Below, piece after piece: positions 34,303 to 45,743 of a stretch of 64,000 nucleotides of DNA. Under the pieces are notes generated by a model. It was not told the DNA's origin. It saw only the letters and a list, made by a program, of their open reading frames with translations, and ran no database searches. Numbering within the stretch: position 1 is the first letter of the stretch; each line of letters starts with the position of its first letter. Source of the DNA: Anaspis maculata (taxonomy: Eukaryota; Arthropoda; Insecta; Coleoptera; Scraptiidae); assembly GCA_949128115.1 (NCBI GenBank), contig OX421965.1:51389257-51453256 (forward strand). Direction: 5' to 3'. A program made the translations under genes and the position numbers.

Positions 34303-35790
34303 ATGAAAATTCTTTCACTCATCAATATATTTTTTTGTTTGAGGGCGGGAGCTGGGAGCGGCGACTAATCAACAGTAGTCTATTCTTTCCAATTTTTAGT
34401 CGGCTATCCATCTAGCGAAAGAATTAGATCGCTATGTCTTCGGGTTTATGTTTTCCATTTATATCTTACTTTGAGGGCAGCGTGTGGGGGTGGCAGCATT
34501 CGGCAAAGTAACTGTTGCACAGTTTGAGTTGAGAGTTTCTGAATGTTTAAGGAAATATGACAATCAGTGAAAATTGTGAAAGTTGCATTTATTTTGTTTG
34601 GGGGCGGGAGCTGGAGGCGGCGACTAATCAAAAGTGGTCTATATCTTCCCATTTTCAGTCAGCTATCTATATAGCGGAACAATTTGATCGCTATGTCTTC
34701 AGGGATATATTTTACATTCATCTCTTACTTTGGGGGCGGCGTGTGGGAGCGGCAGAGTTTGGCAAAGAAATTCTTCCACAGTTTGAGTTGGGAGTTTCTG
34801 AATGTTTGAGGTAACATTAAAATGTAATTCAGTGGAAATTATTGAAAGTTGCACTTTTTTCTTTTGGGGGTGGAAGTTGGAGGCGGCGCCATGCCAAAGG
34901 TAGCCTATTCTTTCCCATTTTTAGTTAGCTATCCATATAGCGAAAGAATTGGATCGTTATGTCTTCGGGTTAATGTTTTTCATTCATCTCTCACTTTGAG
35001 GGCAGCGTGTGGGGGCGGCAGCATTCGGCAAAGTAACTGTTGCACAGTTTGAGTTGGGAGTTTCTAAATGTAAGGGAAATATGACAATCAGTGAAAATTG
35101 TGAAATATGCATTTTTTTTTGTTTGGAGGCGGCAGCTGGAGGCGGCGGCTAATTAAAAGTGGCCTATATTTTTCCAATTTCAGTCAGCTATCAATATAGT
35201 GAAAGAACTAGATCTCTATGTCTTCAGGTTCATGTTCTACATTTATCTCTCACTTTGGGGGCGGCGTGTGGGAGCGGCAGAGTTTGGCAAAGAAATTCTT
35301 GCACAGTTTGAGTCAAGAGTTTCTAAATCTTCGAGGTAACAGTATCAGCTAAATCAGTGAAAATTGTTGAAAGTTGCACTTTTTTTTTGTTTGGAGGCGG
35401 CAGCTGGAGGCGGCGGCTAATTAAAAGTGGCCCATATTTTTCCAATTTCAGTCAGCTATCAATATAGTGAAAGAATTAGATCGTTATGTCTTCGGGTTCA
35501 TGTTTTTCATTTATCTCTTACTTTGGGGGCGGCGTGTGGGAGCGGCAGCGTTCGGCCAAGCAAATGTTGCACAATTTGAGTTGGCAGTTTCTATATGTTT
35601 GAGAGAACATCTCAATCAGTAAAATTGTGAAAGTTGCACTATTTGTCGTTTGGGGGCGGAATCTGGGGGCGGCGACTAACCAAAAGTAGCCTATCCTCCC
35701 CAGTTTTTAGTCAGCTGTTCATATACCGAAAGAACTAGATCGCTATGTCTTCGGGTTTATGTTTTTCATTTTAAAGTGATTGGGGGCGGT
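34303..35790. repeat. Tandem array of about 260-bp units, six copies
   Basis: Landmark TATGTCTTC recurs at about 34435, 34695, 34959, 35216, 35484 and 35744, a spacing of 257-268 bp. Each unit also has GGCGGCGTGTGGGAGCGGCA and a GGGGGCGG-type block. Short open frames repeat in every unit only because the DNA does; I do not regard them as genes. Confidence 0.9.
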
Positions 35791-36078
35791 TTTTAGCAGT
35801 TTTTTCATGTCGGCGGCGTATATTGATGACGGAATGTTTCTTGGCTTACGTTTATAAGTGGCAACTATGTATTATTCAAAAAATGAGAACACCAGAGCAT
35901 CAGGTCTGGTAAAAAGTGCAATATTATGTTATTTCAAGTTTATCGGGGGCGGTTTTCTCTATGTTGGCGGCGCAATATAGACATCCAATATAGCCTAGCC
36001 CTCCTTTGGGAGTGGCAGCTATGTAACAGCGAAAAAATTAGAAAGCTAGGTCGTCTAGTTTGGGAGGAGTTCGAGGAA

Positions 36079-36107
36079 CGGACGGACGGACGGACGGACG
36101 GACGGAC
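36079..36107 (+). repeat. (GGAC)n microsatellite of Helentron copy 1
   Basis: About seven GGAC units just before AAAGCGGTTGCAATAG and the terminal hairpin. The same arrangement is at about 42400-42431 in copy 2. Confidence 0.9.
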
Positions 36108-36224
36108 AAAGCGGTTGCAATAGCGATTTTCATCAAGATTGAAAATGCGCTAAAAATCGTGCAAGGACCCCATTAGACTGGTTACTGCTTACAAAGTCTG
36201 CGTACCATCGAACGTTCGAGCCAG

Positions 36225-36290
36225 GAATGAGCTCTGAGACACGTGTTTCGGCCTTTTGGGCCTCATCAGTGAGGGAATAACGTCCACACA
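36225..36290 (-). ncRNA. Hammerhead ribozyme motif (intact core)
   Basis: The minus strand reads CTGATGA, then stem II GGCC-CAAAA-GGCC (four perfect pairs), then GAAA, then CACGTGTC. These are the invariant CUGANGA and GAAA boxes with a very short stem III (ACACGUGU) and a predicted cleavage after the C of GUC. Stem I can be formed by CCCTCA upstream against TCAGAG downstream with two mismatches, as in natural type I ribozymes with internal loops. Such minimal hammerheads with tiny stem III act as dimers in Penelope-like elements and small circular retrozymes. I found no reverse transcriptase beside it. The core is convincing; activity is unproven. Confidence 0.75.
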
Positions 36291-38266
36291 AGGAAGCTCA
36301 ACGATACACAGATAAGAACAAAATATATGTGTACTTGATCCAGTGTACACGCGGGTGGGATGGTTCACAACACCTTCTGTTGGTAAAGCTTCATTTTAGC
36401 CAGACTACTATAGACACTTACATAAAATATTAGGTACCATTTACTAGACTAGTATATGTATTGTTTCATTCACAATGAGTTAGCAATCGATGCATTTCTA
36501 ACTCTTAAAAAGTTGGGAAGTGAAATGACTCCTTACAGGTTGGAAAATAATGTCACTTTGACGTATGCAGAGAGGTGATCTGATCTAAACAGCTGTCGCG
36601 GAGCGCGGAGTGTTGATGAATGCGTTGTTTGAAAAAGTTGCCTATACCTACCTGATAAAAACGTTTGACGCGAAAAACTTCAAATAAAGCCAATTATTTG
36701 CATTTAAACTGGATCATTGTGAATAAAGTCCCAAACATACCACGGAGTAAAGCGTCATTACAGCCTACGGGATTCTATCTCACCTCGGTAGTATATTGAA
36801 TCCCTTGGCTGTAATGAGTCGCTTTCCACCTTGGTATGTAATATACTATTACCGTTCCCGCCGGTTTTCTCCTGAGTGGTGTTGGCACGCGGTTTGAAAT
36901 GTGCCGTTCAGTTGTTGAAAATCGAGTTGGAAATTCAATTTACCGATTGTTTCGCAGTGTAGGTATCTGTAAAGTTTGACGAGACGTTAGCGTCGTTCTG
37001 ATTCTTGACACACAATCGGTCGAAGGAATAAAAGCATCAACGACCGAAAAGCCATTTATTTCACGATTTCACCGAGACTGTTTCGAACAAGCAGCACGCG
37101 AAATAAACCGCTTCTGACGGGACCGTTGAGTGTCTTTGAAACAAGCAAGAAATTAAATAAACCCGGTGCACAAACTGGGCTTTACGCGAAATCGATGCCC
37201 GCACGCCAACAATCGTAAATCGACATAAATGAGACGGCCATGATATGTTTTGTAGCTCTGCAGATAATGTCCTGTTGCAAACTGCAAACAAATCATCCCC
37301 TACGCTGATGCCTCTCGTCAACGCATCGCACCAAAATACTACAATATTTATTTTTTTAATTATAAACTATTGCTATATTATACCCTTTCACCCCCACTAG
37401 AAGGGTCGGTGGTAGTGCACCTCGTGATCCAAAAAGTGTCTCTCTCAGTCTCTCCACAGGATGATCTACAGCCCTGCACTATAACCCTGGAACGGCTTTT
37501 ATGATCTATCGCCCAATAAAAATGCCCTCATCAAAATTTCAGTCGCTTTAGCAAACATCCCACACATCACTCGCAATCAATACCGCACAGACTTTTCCCA
37601 GTCCGAATTCAGCTGAATTGTTCTTTTCGTTCTGTTTTTTTTTTTTGTATTTTCCATTCACTGCAATTGAAACTCCGTGTATGTGCCTGCCTACTTGCCA
37701 GCTGCAGCTTTCCACCATATCGATCAGGTTTCAAAGTAACTCCAAAGTCTGCCATTATCAATAATTATTATCATTGAAAATCTTCAACAAGTTTGACTTT
37801 TCGCTTTGTTTCGCGCAGCCTTAAATTACATACAGACGCTGGTGGAAGCCAAACAACAAGTTAATTAAAAGCAAAATATTACCGCACCACCACAACCACC
37901 AGTTCGTGTATAAACTGAACTCGCTTCAAATATTTACTCGTGGTTTGTTTCCATGCGGTTAATTTCGCCAGTCTACAAAACGCTGAAATAATAATTACGT
38001 TTAATCAACAGCATTTATGTGGTAGTTAATGCTGCCATCTATATCTGAGGAGAGCGCTTGTATGTTCGAGCATGCACACAGGGTGTTGTATAAATTACAA
38101 CGTATATATACGGTTGCAGTCCACACGATCTCAGAAGTGAGACTTGGAAAACACATTGTTGCGTGACTTCCATCATGTGCCGCATAAGCGAAGCTTCTGT
38201 GTTGAGTCCATGGATGGCTAACAAAAATTGAAATGGACTTGGGAAACATTATTGTAACCAATCAGT
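36291..38266. other. No recognisable gene
   Basis: An 86-codon minus frame at 37061-37321 has no motif. Bases 36580-36900 and 37400-37980 are non-repetitive. No exon series was found. Confidence 0.4.
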
Positions 38267-38269
38267 ATA

Positions 38270-39484
38270 CCGGGTAGCCGCGCGAAAAATTACAGTTGCG
38301 ATAATTTCCGCACTTTTCAAGATATGGATTTCAAATTTCACAGTAAGAACGGAGCATATTATTCACCCCTAGCAACTAAAATTTTTCTTCAAATGGCACC
38401 CCACCTTTTTTTTTCTGAAAAAAATTTTTTTCTTGATATATCTGTGGAAAATTTAAGAAGCTCACAATTTTTCCAAATATCAATTTTTCAATAATGTAAA
38501 ACTGTACACATTTCATTTGGATGTTTTTTGTCGAAACAAGGAGCCATTACAACCGAATTGCTTGGAACTTCATGCTGGATGTTACTAAACAAATTGTACC
38601 TGTCAACAACTTACCCTCACTCCCGTACGAGCCCCATTTTTCAATATATGAAATGCCCTTCCAATGTCACTTTTCAGGAATCTAGCCTAGTTTAATTGGC
38701 TTCAAAAAATCAAATACTTCGCTTTCCAGCGGATTCAAAGTAGTTGAAACCGAATTTGAGACTCGTCTTTATTGCTGTATGGAGGTGAATGGCAGACATT
38801 TTGAGCATTTTTTATGATTGTGCCAGACATTGGAGTATTCCATTTCCGTACTTACAGTTACAATTATTGGTTTATTAGCTCTCCTTTTACATACTTGATC
38901 GTAATAGAATTTGATTTTTTGAAGCCAATTGAAAAAATGTTTAGTTTGACAAATAAAAGCTGTCTACACCATGTTTGTTTCAACTAAACTGAATTGTATC
39001 TTTTTTCTAACAAAGTAAACTAACATTCTCACATTGAAAAATAATCTAAAAATATAGCGGGCTTTGTACGGGGGGTGGGAGTGAGTTGTTGACAGGTACA
39101 ATTTGTTTAGTAACATCCAGCATGAAGTTCCAAGCAATTTGGTTGTAATGGCTCCTTGTTTCGACAAGAAAGTCAAGAAACATCCCAATTAAATGTGTTG
39201 CAATTTAAGATGATTGAAGAATTGATCTCTCGAAAAATTGTGAACTTTTTTCTGTCATTTTTTGCAGATGTATCAAGAATGACATTCTTTTTTCAGGAAA
39301 ATAATTCAAAAAGTGAAGTGCTATTTGAAAAGAGATTAGGGTTGCTAGAGGTGGAACCAATTGGTCCGTTCCATTCCTACTTGTGCCTACCGATGTCCCC
39401 CGTGTTACTAATTGACACTGTGAAATCTGTTTCTTGAAAATTGGAGAGATTATCGCAACTGTAAGTTTTTGCGCGGACACCTGG
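38270..39484. mobile_element. Fold-back element with CCGGGTAGCCGCGCG end
   Basis: The ends CCGGGTAGCCGCGCGAAAAA and its looser mirror GCGCGGACACCTGG are flanked by TA. The arms run inwards for about 450 bp each: TTACAGTTGCGATAAT mirrors ATTATCGCAACTGTAA, and TGTACCTGTCAACAACT mirrors AGTTGTTGACAGGTACA. The loop lies around 38850. 1,215 bp, no transposase. Confidence 0.82.
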
Positions 39485-40015
39485 TATGATATCCAACGAG
39501 CATGTGATGATCGGGGATTCCTGATCATCTCTTCGGCCGCTATTCAACGGTCAGCTCAAAACTGGCGCTTTTGCTTTTTTTGGTGGCAATGTCACTCGAT
39601 ATATACAATACAATACAATCTTCATTAATACCCAACAGACAGTCAAACAGTCTATCACAGGGCATAGAAAATTCACAAATATTAGATACAAAAATGAAAA
39701 TATACAAAAAAGCGAGATACAACACCTTGAAACACATACAAATCACAAACCTTAAGATATGCCAAAAAAAAAAGTTTACATACATTCACAAACACTCCAA
39801 AATCATCAGCAAAAAGATCAACTTCAACTTTGAAACTTTGAAATATTATTAAAATTTCGATTTTCGGCATTGAGTATTAGCGAGTACACGTGTTGGTTAG
39901 TTCTAGTTGTTTCAATGTAAAAGACATGCGAGTTTCTAGTATTGAACCTTTCTGCAATAAATTCCAGTTCGCGAAGTATTGCAGGTGACAAAATCAGGTT
40001 ATTTACTATTTTATA
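39485..40015. other. Gap between fold-back elements
   Basis: AT-rich. Near 39600-39620 a short TACAATACAATACAAT run next to CTTCATTAATACCCAAC resembles the 3' tail of a non-LTR element on the minus strand, but no coding part is attached. Otherwise nothing recognised. Confidence 0.3.
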
Positions 40016-40503
40016 TACAGGGTCTTTTTTTAGCAATGTCACTATTTAGGAAGCTTCTGGTGAACAAAGTACGCATCTTTTTGACAGGGGTATGGCAGCA
40101 TCTTGTAGTTTACAGTTTCAAGTTTTGTTCGACACTACAACCATGGTTGGCAGTCATCAACATCGTGTACACGGTGCCAAGAGCCTTGAAGTTGCAAATT
40201 TTTTGTTTCTTCATTTTGAAATTCAAAATTCTCCTCCATTTCTGTACCAAGTCACTTGAAACTTGTAACACATTGAAACTTAAAATTTGAATTTTGATAC
40301 GGTGAAAGTTGTCTTCGTGCAACTTCAGGGTGATGGCTGCCCTTTCCCAAAAAAGTCTTCAATCAGAAATGCAGTGCTTGGCGGGTGTCACAGAATCTCG
40401 AAACGTTACTTCAGTGCAGATATTTTTGATTCTCTTCTCAAGATAACGAATGTCCCTGATTACTTCTGTGAATACCTGGTCTTTGAGAATGCCTACAAAG
40501 AAA

Positions 40504-42477
40504 AAACAAGTGAGTATGCCTTCACGTGCGTGAGTCTCAGTAGCGCATTTTCTCAAAGAGGCATATTGTGACCGTAAAGAAATTTGGTTGAAGGAAAAAC
40601 ACCATTCCTTGCCCACTCTCTTCATTCGTAACTCATTGTGATATTTTGTTATCAGAATGGGGTACTTGCCAATGAAATAGATTTGAATGAAAATTCTTTC
40701 ACTCCTCAATATTTTTTTGTTTGAGGGCGGGAGCTGGGAGCGGTGACTAATCAACAGTAGTCTATTCTTTCCCATTTTTAGTCGGCTATCCATATAGCGA
40801 AAGAATTTGATTTATTTATTTATTTATTTATTTAATTGTTATATTTTACGAGGCGGCATTCAGCTATAAGCTGCTCTACCATGCAACCTCGGGGACAGCA
40901 CAAAATATCCATGGATGAAGTAGGATTCGAACCCACACAGGGCAGCGCGAATGGTTTGGCTTGCCATCACCTGTACCACTCGGCTACCACCGCTCCCACT
41001 ATGTCCTTGATCACTATGTCTTCGGGTTTATGTTTTACATTTATCTCTTACTTTGGGGGCGGCGTGTGGGAGCGGCAGAGTTTGGCAAAGAAATTCTTCC
41101 ACAGTTTGAGTTGGAAGTTTCTGAATATTTCAGGTAACATTAAAATGTAAATCAGTGGAAATTATTGAAAATTGCACTTTTTTTCTTTTGGGGGTGGAAG
41201 TTGAAGGCGGCGCCATATCAAAAGTAGCCTATTCTTTCCCATTTTTAGTTAGCTATCCATATAGCGAAAGAATTAGATCGTTATGTCTTCGGGTTTATGT
41301 TTTTCATTCATCTTTCACTTTGATGGCAGCGTGTGGGGGCGGCAGCATTCGGCAAAGTAACTGTTGCACAGCTTGAGTTGGGAGTTTCTAAATGTAAGGG
41401 AAATATGACAATCAGTGAAAATTGTGAAAGTTGCATTTTTTTTTGTTTGGAGGCGGCAGCTGGAGGCGGCGGCTAATTAAAAGTGGCCTATCTTTTTCCA
41501 ATTTCAGTCAGCTATCAATATAGTGAAAGAATTAGATCGCTATGTCTTCAGGTTCATGTTTTACATTTATCTCTCACTTTGGGGGCGGCGTGTGGGAGCG
41601 GCAGAGTTTGGCAAAGAAATTCTTGCACAGTTTAAGTCAAGCGTTTCTAAATGTTCAAGGTAACATTGAAATATAAATCAGTGGAAATTATTGAAAGTTG
41701 CATTTTTTTCTTTTGGGGGTAAAAGTTGGAGGCGGCGCCATATCAAAAGTAGCCTATTCTTTCCCATTTTTAGTTAGCTATCCATATAGCGAAAAACTTA
41801 GATCGCTATGTCTTCGGGTTCATGTTTTTCATTCATCTCTTACTTTGGGGGCGGCGTGTGGGAGCGGCAGCGTTCGGCTGAGCAAATGTTGCACAATTTG
41901 AGTTGGCAGTTCCTAAATGTTCAAGGGAACATCTCAATCAGTAACATTTATGAAAGTTGCACTTTTAATCGTTTGGGGGCGGAATCTGGGGGCGGCGACT
42001 AACCAAAATTAGCCTATCCTTTCCCATTTTTAGTCAGCTATTTATATACCGAAAGAATCAGATCGCTATGTCTTCGGGTTTATGTTTTTCATTTTAAAGT
42101 GATTGGGGGCGGTTTTTAGCAGTTTTTTCATGTCGGCGGCGCATATTGAAGACGGAAATGTTTTTTGGCTTACGTTTATAAGTAGCAACTATGTATTATT
42201 CAAAAAATGAGAATACTAGATCATCAGGTCTGGTAGAAAGTGCAGTATTATGTTATTTCAAGTTTATCGGGGGCGGTTTTCTCTATGTTGGCGGCGCAAT
42301 ATGGACATCCAATATAGCCTAGCCCTCCTTTGGGAGTGGCAGCTATGTAACAGCGAAAAAATTAGAAAGCTAGGTCGTCTAGTTTGGGAGGAGTTCGAGG
42401 AACGGACGGACGGACGGACGGACGGACGGACAAAGCGGTTGCAATAGCGATTTTCATCAAGATGGAAAATGCGCTAA
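40504..42477. mobile_element. Helentron-like element with internal tandem array, copy 2
   Basis: Same ends as copy 1 (CAAGTGAGTATGCC ... GAAAATGCGCTAA), the same AGTAGCGCATTTTC subterminal repeat and the same (GGAC)n near 42400-42431. The array has five TATGTCTTC landmarks (about 41017, 41281, 41542, 41807, 42069). Its first unit joins the left part of unit 1 to the right part of unit 2 of copy 1, so one unit was lost or gained by recombination. A SINE has inserted into the first unit. The element lies inside the 40018-42917 element. Confidence 0.65.
40812..41006 (-). mobile_element. tRNA-derived SINE (copy 1)
   Basis: On the minus strand the head carries an A-box TAGCCGAGTGG (40976-40986) and a B-box GGTTCGAATCC (40923-40933) of the internal RNA polymerase III promoter, then a body with ATTTTGTGCTGTCC, and ends in an (AAAT)n tail next to 40812. 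TTGAT flanks both ends (40807-40811, 41007-41011) as target duplication. 195 bp; mobilised by a LINE in trans. The head is tRNA-like but too altered to be a tRNA gene. Confidence 0.88.
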
Positions 42478-42588
42478 CAAAGCGACTTTTCAACACGGTT
42501 TCTTTCTATGGCCAAGCACAGCATTTTGTTCTGTCGCACCGTGCAGATAAAGTTGATGTCTGACAACTGTGGTTGTAGTGTCAAACAA

Positions 42589-42797
42589 CGGCCCCCTAGC
42601 ACAGGTGGTCGTGCATCAGCCTGTGGTACGGTTGGTCCTAGGTTTGATTCCTAGTCATGTCTGGGTGTTTTGTGCTGTCCACAATTTGCGTTAATTAAGG
42701 TTTTTTCAATTGTACAAATTTGAATAAAAACGCAAATAGCTCCTATGGCGTTGAAGAAGCCGATAAGGAGGAAAACAAACTTTTTTTTTGAACTTTT
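42589..42797 (+). mobile_element. tRNA-derived SINE (copy 2)
   Basis: A perfect 13-bp target duplication, TAGTGTCAAACAA, flanks it (42576-42588 and 42798-42810). It has a B-box-like GGTTTGATTCC at 42641-42651 and the same body motif GTTTTGTGCTGTCC as copy 1, but the A-box is degraded and the tail is T-rich with AACAAAC. It sits in the right arm of the 40018-42917 element. Confidence 0.8.
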
Positions 42798-42919
42798 TAG
42801 TGTCAAACAAAACTTGAAACTATAAGTTACAAGATGCTTCCATGCCCCTGTTGATAAGTTTCATACTTCGCCTGTCAGAAGCTATTCAAATGATGACATC
42901 CATAAAAAAATACCCTGTA

Positions 42920-45005
42920 TATAAACAAAACAAATGAATAAGTACGTCTTATATCTAAAAATACAAAATTAAATTCCTCAAGTAGTTGAGTTTGAGGGGA
43001 GCCGCGCGTAGGATATATTGGTGGATCCCTCCCCTCTTGAACTGATCAAAATTGATAGCCAATAATTTTGGTTTGAAAACTCCCTTCTTGTAACCGGATC
43101 AGTTTATACTGTGAAAATTTGTATAAACATGCTTGATTCAATTTTTATCAAGGTGCAGTGAACTATTTTGGAATGTCTCCAAAAATTTTCGAAATATCTT
43201 GAAAATGAAATCCAAAAAATTCAGAAAATTGTCCTTGATCACTTAATTTCTCAATAATTATTCACTGATGATTCCTGATGTCTTGCTGCAAAACAGGTAC
43301 GACCACATCCATTTGGTCAAAATTGACAGAACGTGATGCCAACGCGCATTTCAAATTCTGCAGCGCAGCGACTTTAGCGTCACCTATCCGGCGCTGGCGA
43401 GCCGCAAGTTTTGGCGGGGGACGTGTATGATTTTTTGACGTCTTTTTCAAGCAGGTCAGAACTTGATTGAATAATTGCTAACATAACCAGCAGGTTGAGT
43501 ATCCTAATAGACAATTTTGCGTCTGTCTGGGATCATCAAAAGCACAATTTCTTTAAGAATGTGAGGGTGATTGCAGAATCCAAAAGACTTGAAAAATGCT
43601 TAAAAAAGCACAAAACGCATTAGTGATAACGGAGAAGTCCTGTCAAAGGAATGAATTTTAACAAATATTGTCGGCAGGTACCTACACCATGGGTTGGGTG
43701 TATCTGGCGCCAATGCACGCGTTTAGCCGTTCCAAGTGATTTCGGCCAGGAAACGATTTTGCGCTAGTTCGCCTGACCAAAAAAAAAGAAAATCCCGCCT
43801 TCTGACTCGTCGTTGCCTTACTTTTTGCCGAATTCGATCAAATCCATTAAGTGGTTTTTGAGTTACCAAAAGGGCAGTTAGATGGAGCACCTTGAACTAT
43901 TTTGGATAGTTTTTCAGAGGCTGTCAAATGACATAATTTTATACAAGTCAAGTTCCTTGAGGAACAGCTTCTGAGTTACACTACCGTTCGATAAATGAGC
44001 ATCAAAAACTAATCAGAGTTGTCCCAGGATAAAATTATGCCTGCATAGTGCATACCAAGGTAGAAAATGACAGATATACATGAACAGACATTATTCTGGG
44101 AGACAGGTACTTGCTTGGCTTCAATTTGGGACATTTTGGCGCAAAATGAGAAAAAGAAAGCTAAATGAGGTTCTATACTGAAGCTAAACCCCCTTCCGGG
44201 CATTCTCACGCTCATGCACGAAAATCTGCCCGTAATTAATTTGAAAAACCAACCCTTTCTCTTCATCCATTATTATTATAGTGGCATGGTTTCCGGCATT
44301 TGCGGCAATCCCCTGGATGAGGCGTCGTCCCGAGTCCGGTCTCGTAATGAAAATCATATTTCAGCAGTTTTAATTTCGCACACACCACCCTCCAAAGCAG
44401 CTCAACAGCAGCAGCAGTGCAGAAAGCACAGCCCAATTTCGTCGTCCTTTCGTACGCAGGATAACAACGTGACTGACAGTTTGATTTAATTTTTAATCGT
44501 CCTTTCGAGGTGCCGCTGGTCGGGAGAACTGGCGCGCGAGAGATAGTAGAGAAGATAATATGGTAGATGAGGGGCCCCTAAACGCTCAGAAATGTACAAA
44601 AGCGCAGCAGAGAGAGCCGAGCGAAGAGAGCAGCGCCAGAGGAGAGAAGGCGATTTTCGCACAGGCTTGGACGGAGGCGGGGACGGTGCGGGAACGGGGA
44701 ACGGCATGGGGTGTTATGTCCAGTTCAGTGACGTCGCACCGGGATTATTTCATCGTACGAAAGCGCACCGAGCACTAAATGCCTCTCGAAGCTCTGTGAA
44801 AATTTAATCCCCGCATTAAATTCACCGAAAACAGTTCCGGAGCTTAATACCCTTTCAATTAAGCTCGCATAGGGTGTGTAAAAATGTAGTTAAAAGACCA
44901 AACCAAATGGTGCCGCAGCAAAAAACACGTATGCGGCTGACAGGTCATATAAGCAGGAGCAGGTGTTTTTTTTTTCACAGAATTGGCTTACAAAGTACTC
45001 ATTCT
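42920..45005. other. No recognisable gene; part of a dispersed repeat
   Basis: Bases 43680-44110 share scattered blocks with 48370-48800 (for example ACAGACATTATTCTGG versus ACAGACATCATTCTGG, and ATGGAG...AAGT(C/T)(A/G)AGTTCC). This suggests two very old copies of one element. Bases 44520-44810 are GC-rich, with frames open on one strand but no motif. The rest is unremarkable. Confidence 0.4.
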
Positions 45006-45009
45006 CATT

Positions 45010-45447
45010 GAGCACTTTTGTTCTCGGTTTCAAACGTTATACAGCGTAAAATAGAAGGAAGCTCTCCGACTATCGCAATTATACAGGGTGTGGGCGAAGG
45101 TGTGAGGTACTGGTAATTACAAACTTTGAGGGAAGATTCCTTCTGAAAAATGAAGTCGAAAGAATTGAAAAAGTCCCGGTCCTAGGATGTTTTTCTGAGA
45201 ACACAATCATAGGGTGTTGCAGTTGAGTTTTCAAAATCTTTTTTTTACTAGAACGAGAGAGCTACGAGAACTTTTTTAGAAGAACGATTTTAGAAAGTAA
45301 ACTTCAACACCCTGTATCTTTCAAAGAAACATTTTGGGACCATGAATATTTTTGACTTCATTTTGAATGGGGAATCATCTTTCAAAGTTTGTAACAACAA
45401 GTACCTAACACTCTGTATAATGTTTGAAATCGAGAACAAAAGTGCTC
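45010..45447. repeat. Fold-back element (45084-45415) inside an older inverted repeat
   Basis: The inner element starts CAGGGTGTGGGCGAAGG and ends ACCTAACACTCTG, flanked by TA, with arms of about 130 bp (ATTACAAACTTTGA mirrors TCAAAGTTTGTAAC). Outside it GAGCACTTTTGTTCTCGG (45010) is mirrored by CGAGAACAAAAGTGCTC (ends 45447), an inverted repeat of about 33 bp in the host. Non-coding. Confidence 0.7.
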
Positions 45448-45743
45448 AACAACAGCTCTCGATTCCAGTCACCCATTCTGTTTTGATCATTGGTCCAACC
45501 ATTCATCTAATCGATCTAATATACACAACACATATTACAAACATGGTCCTTCGAGCCAGGCAGGTAGAAGCCGCCATATCACTCAACCATGGATACCAAA
45601 TCCATCATCAATTGGTATCCTGCGAGGTTTCCTGTCATGCCAGCATATCACATATCATTTTGACGATGCAAGGAAGTGCGAAATCGAACCGGAATTTCTC
45701 TGCTGCATCAGGAGGCACCCCTCCAAATTTGCAGGTATCTTAC

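Larger units (their letters stand above)
34118..36153. mobile_element. Helentron-like (HINE/DINE-type) element with internal tandem array, copy 1
   Basis: This segment and 40504-42477 share both ends. The left end begins near CAAGTGAGTATGCC and carries AGTAGCGCATTTTC. The right end carries the complement GAAAATGCGCT, forms a hairpin (GCGATTTTCA ... TGAAAATGCGC) and stops at CTAA. Subterminal inverted repeats, a 3' hairpin with a CTRR-type end, a central tandem array and a GTCY (here GGAC) microsatellite together are the layout described for non-autonomous Helentrons in insects. There is no target duplication or Rep/helicase gene. The element is about 2.04 kb. Orientation and exact 5' base are uncertain. 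Confidence 0.65.
40018..42917. mobile_element. TA-flanked long-inverted-repeat element hosting nested insertions
   Basis: CAGGGTCTTTTTTTAGCAAT at the left is mirrored by ATTTTTTTA(C)CCTG-type sequence at the right end (ATAAAAAAATACCCTG), each flanked by TA. The arms match over about 170 bp: AGCATCTTGTAGTTTACAG mirrors TATAAGTTACAAGATGCTT, and TTGTTCGACACTACAACCA mirrors TGGTTGTAGTGTC with a SINE inserted at that point. After removing the Helentron-like element and that SINE about 700 bp remain. No transposase is recognised. Confidence 0.75.

Noticed and set aside
34849..35052. Frames repeated in each 260-bp unit (also 41155-41376 and 41698-41901)
   Set aside because: They recur only because the DNA unit is repeated, and they are broken in other units; no sign of selection for protein.
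34118..36153. CRISPR-like array
   Set aside because: Units of 260 bp are contiguous, without unique spacers, and the context is eukaryotic.
40812..41006. tRNA gene
   Set aside because: A- and B-boxes are present, but the acceptor and anticodon stems do not form, and the body, AAAT tail and target duplication identify a SINE.
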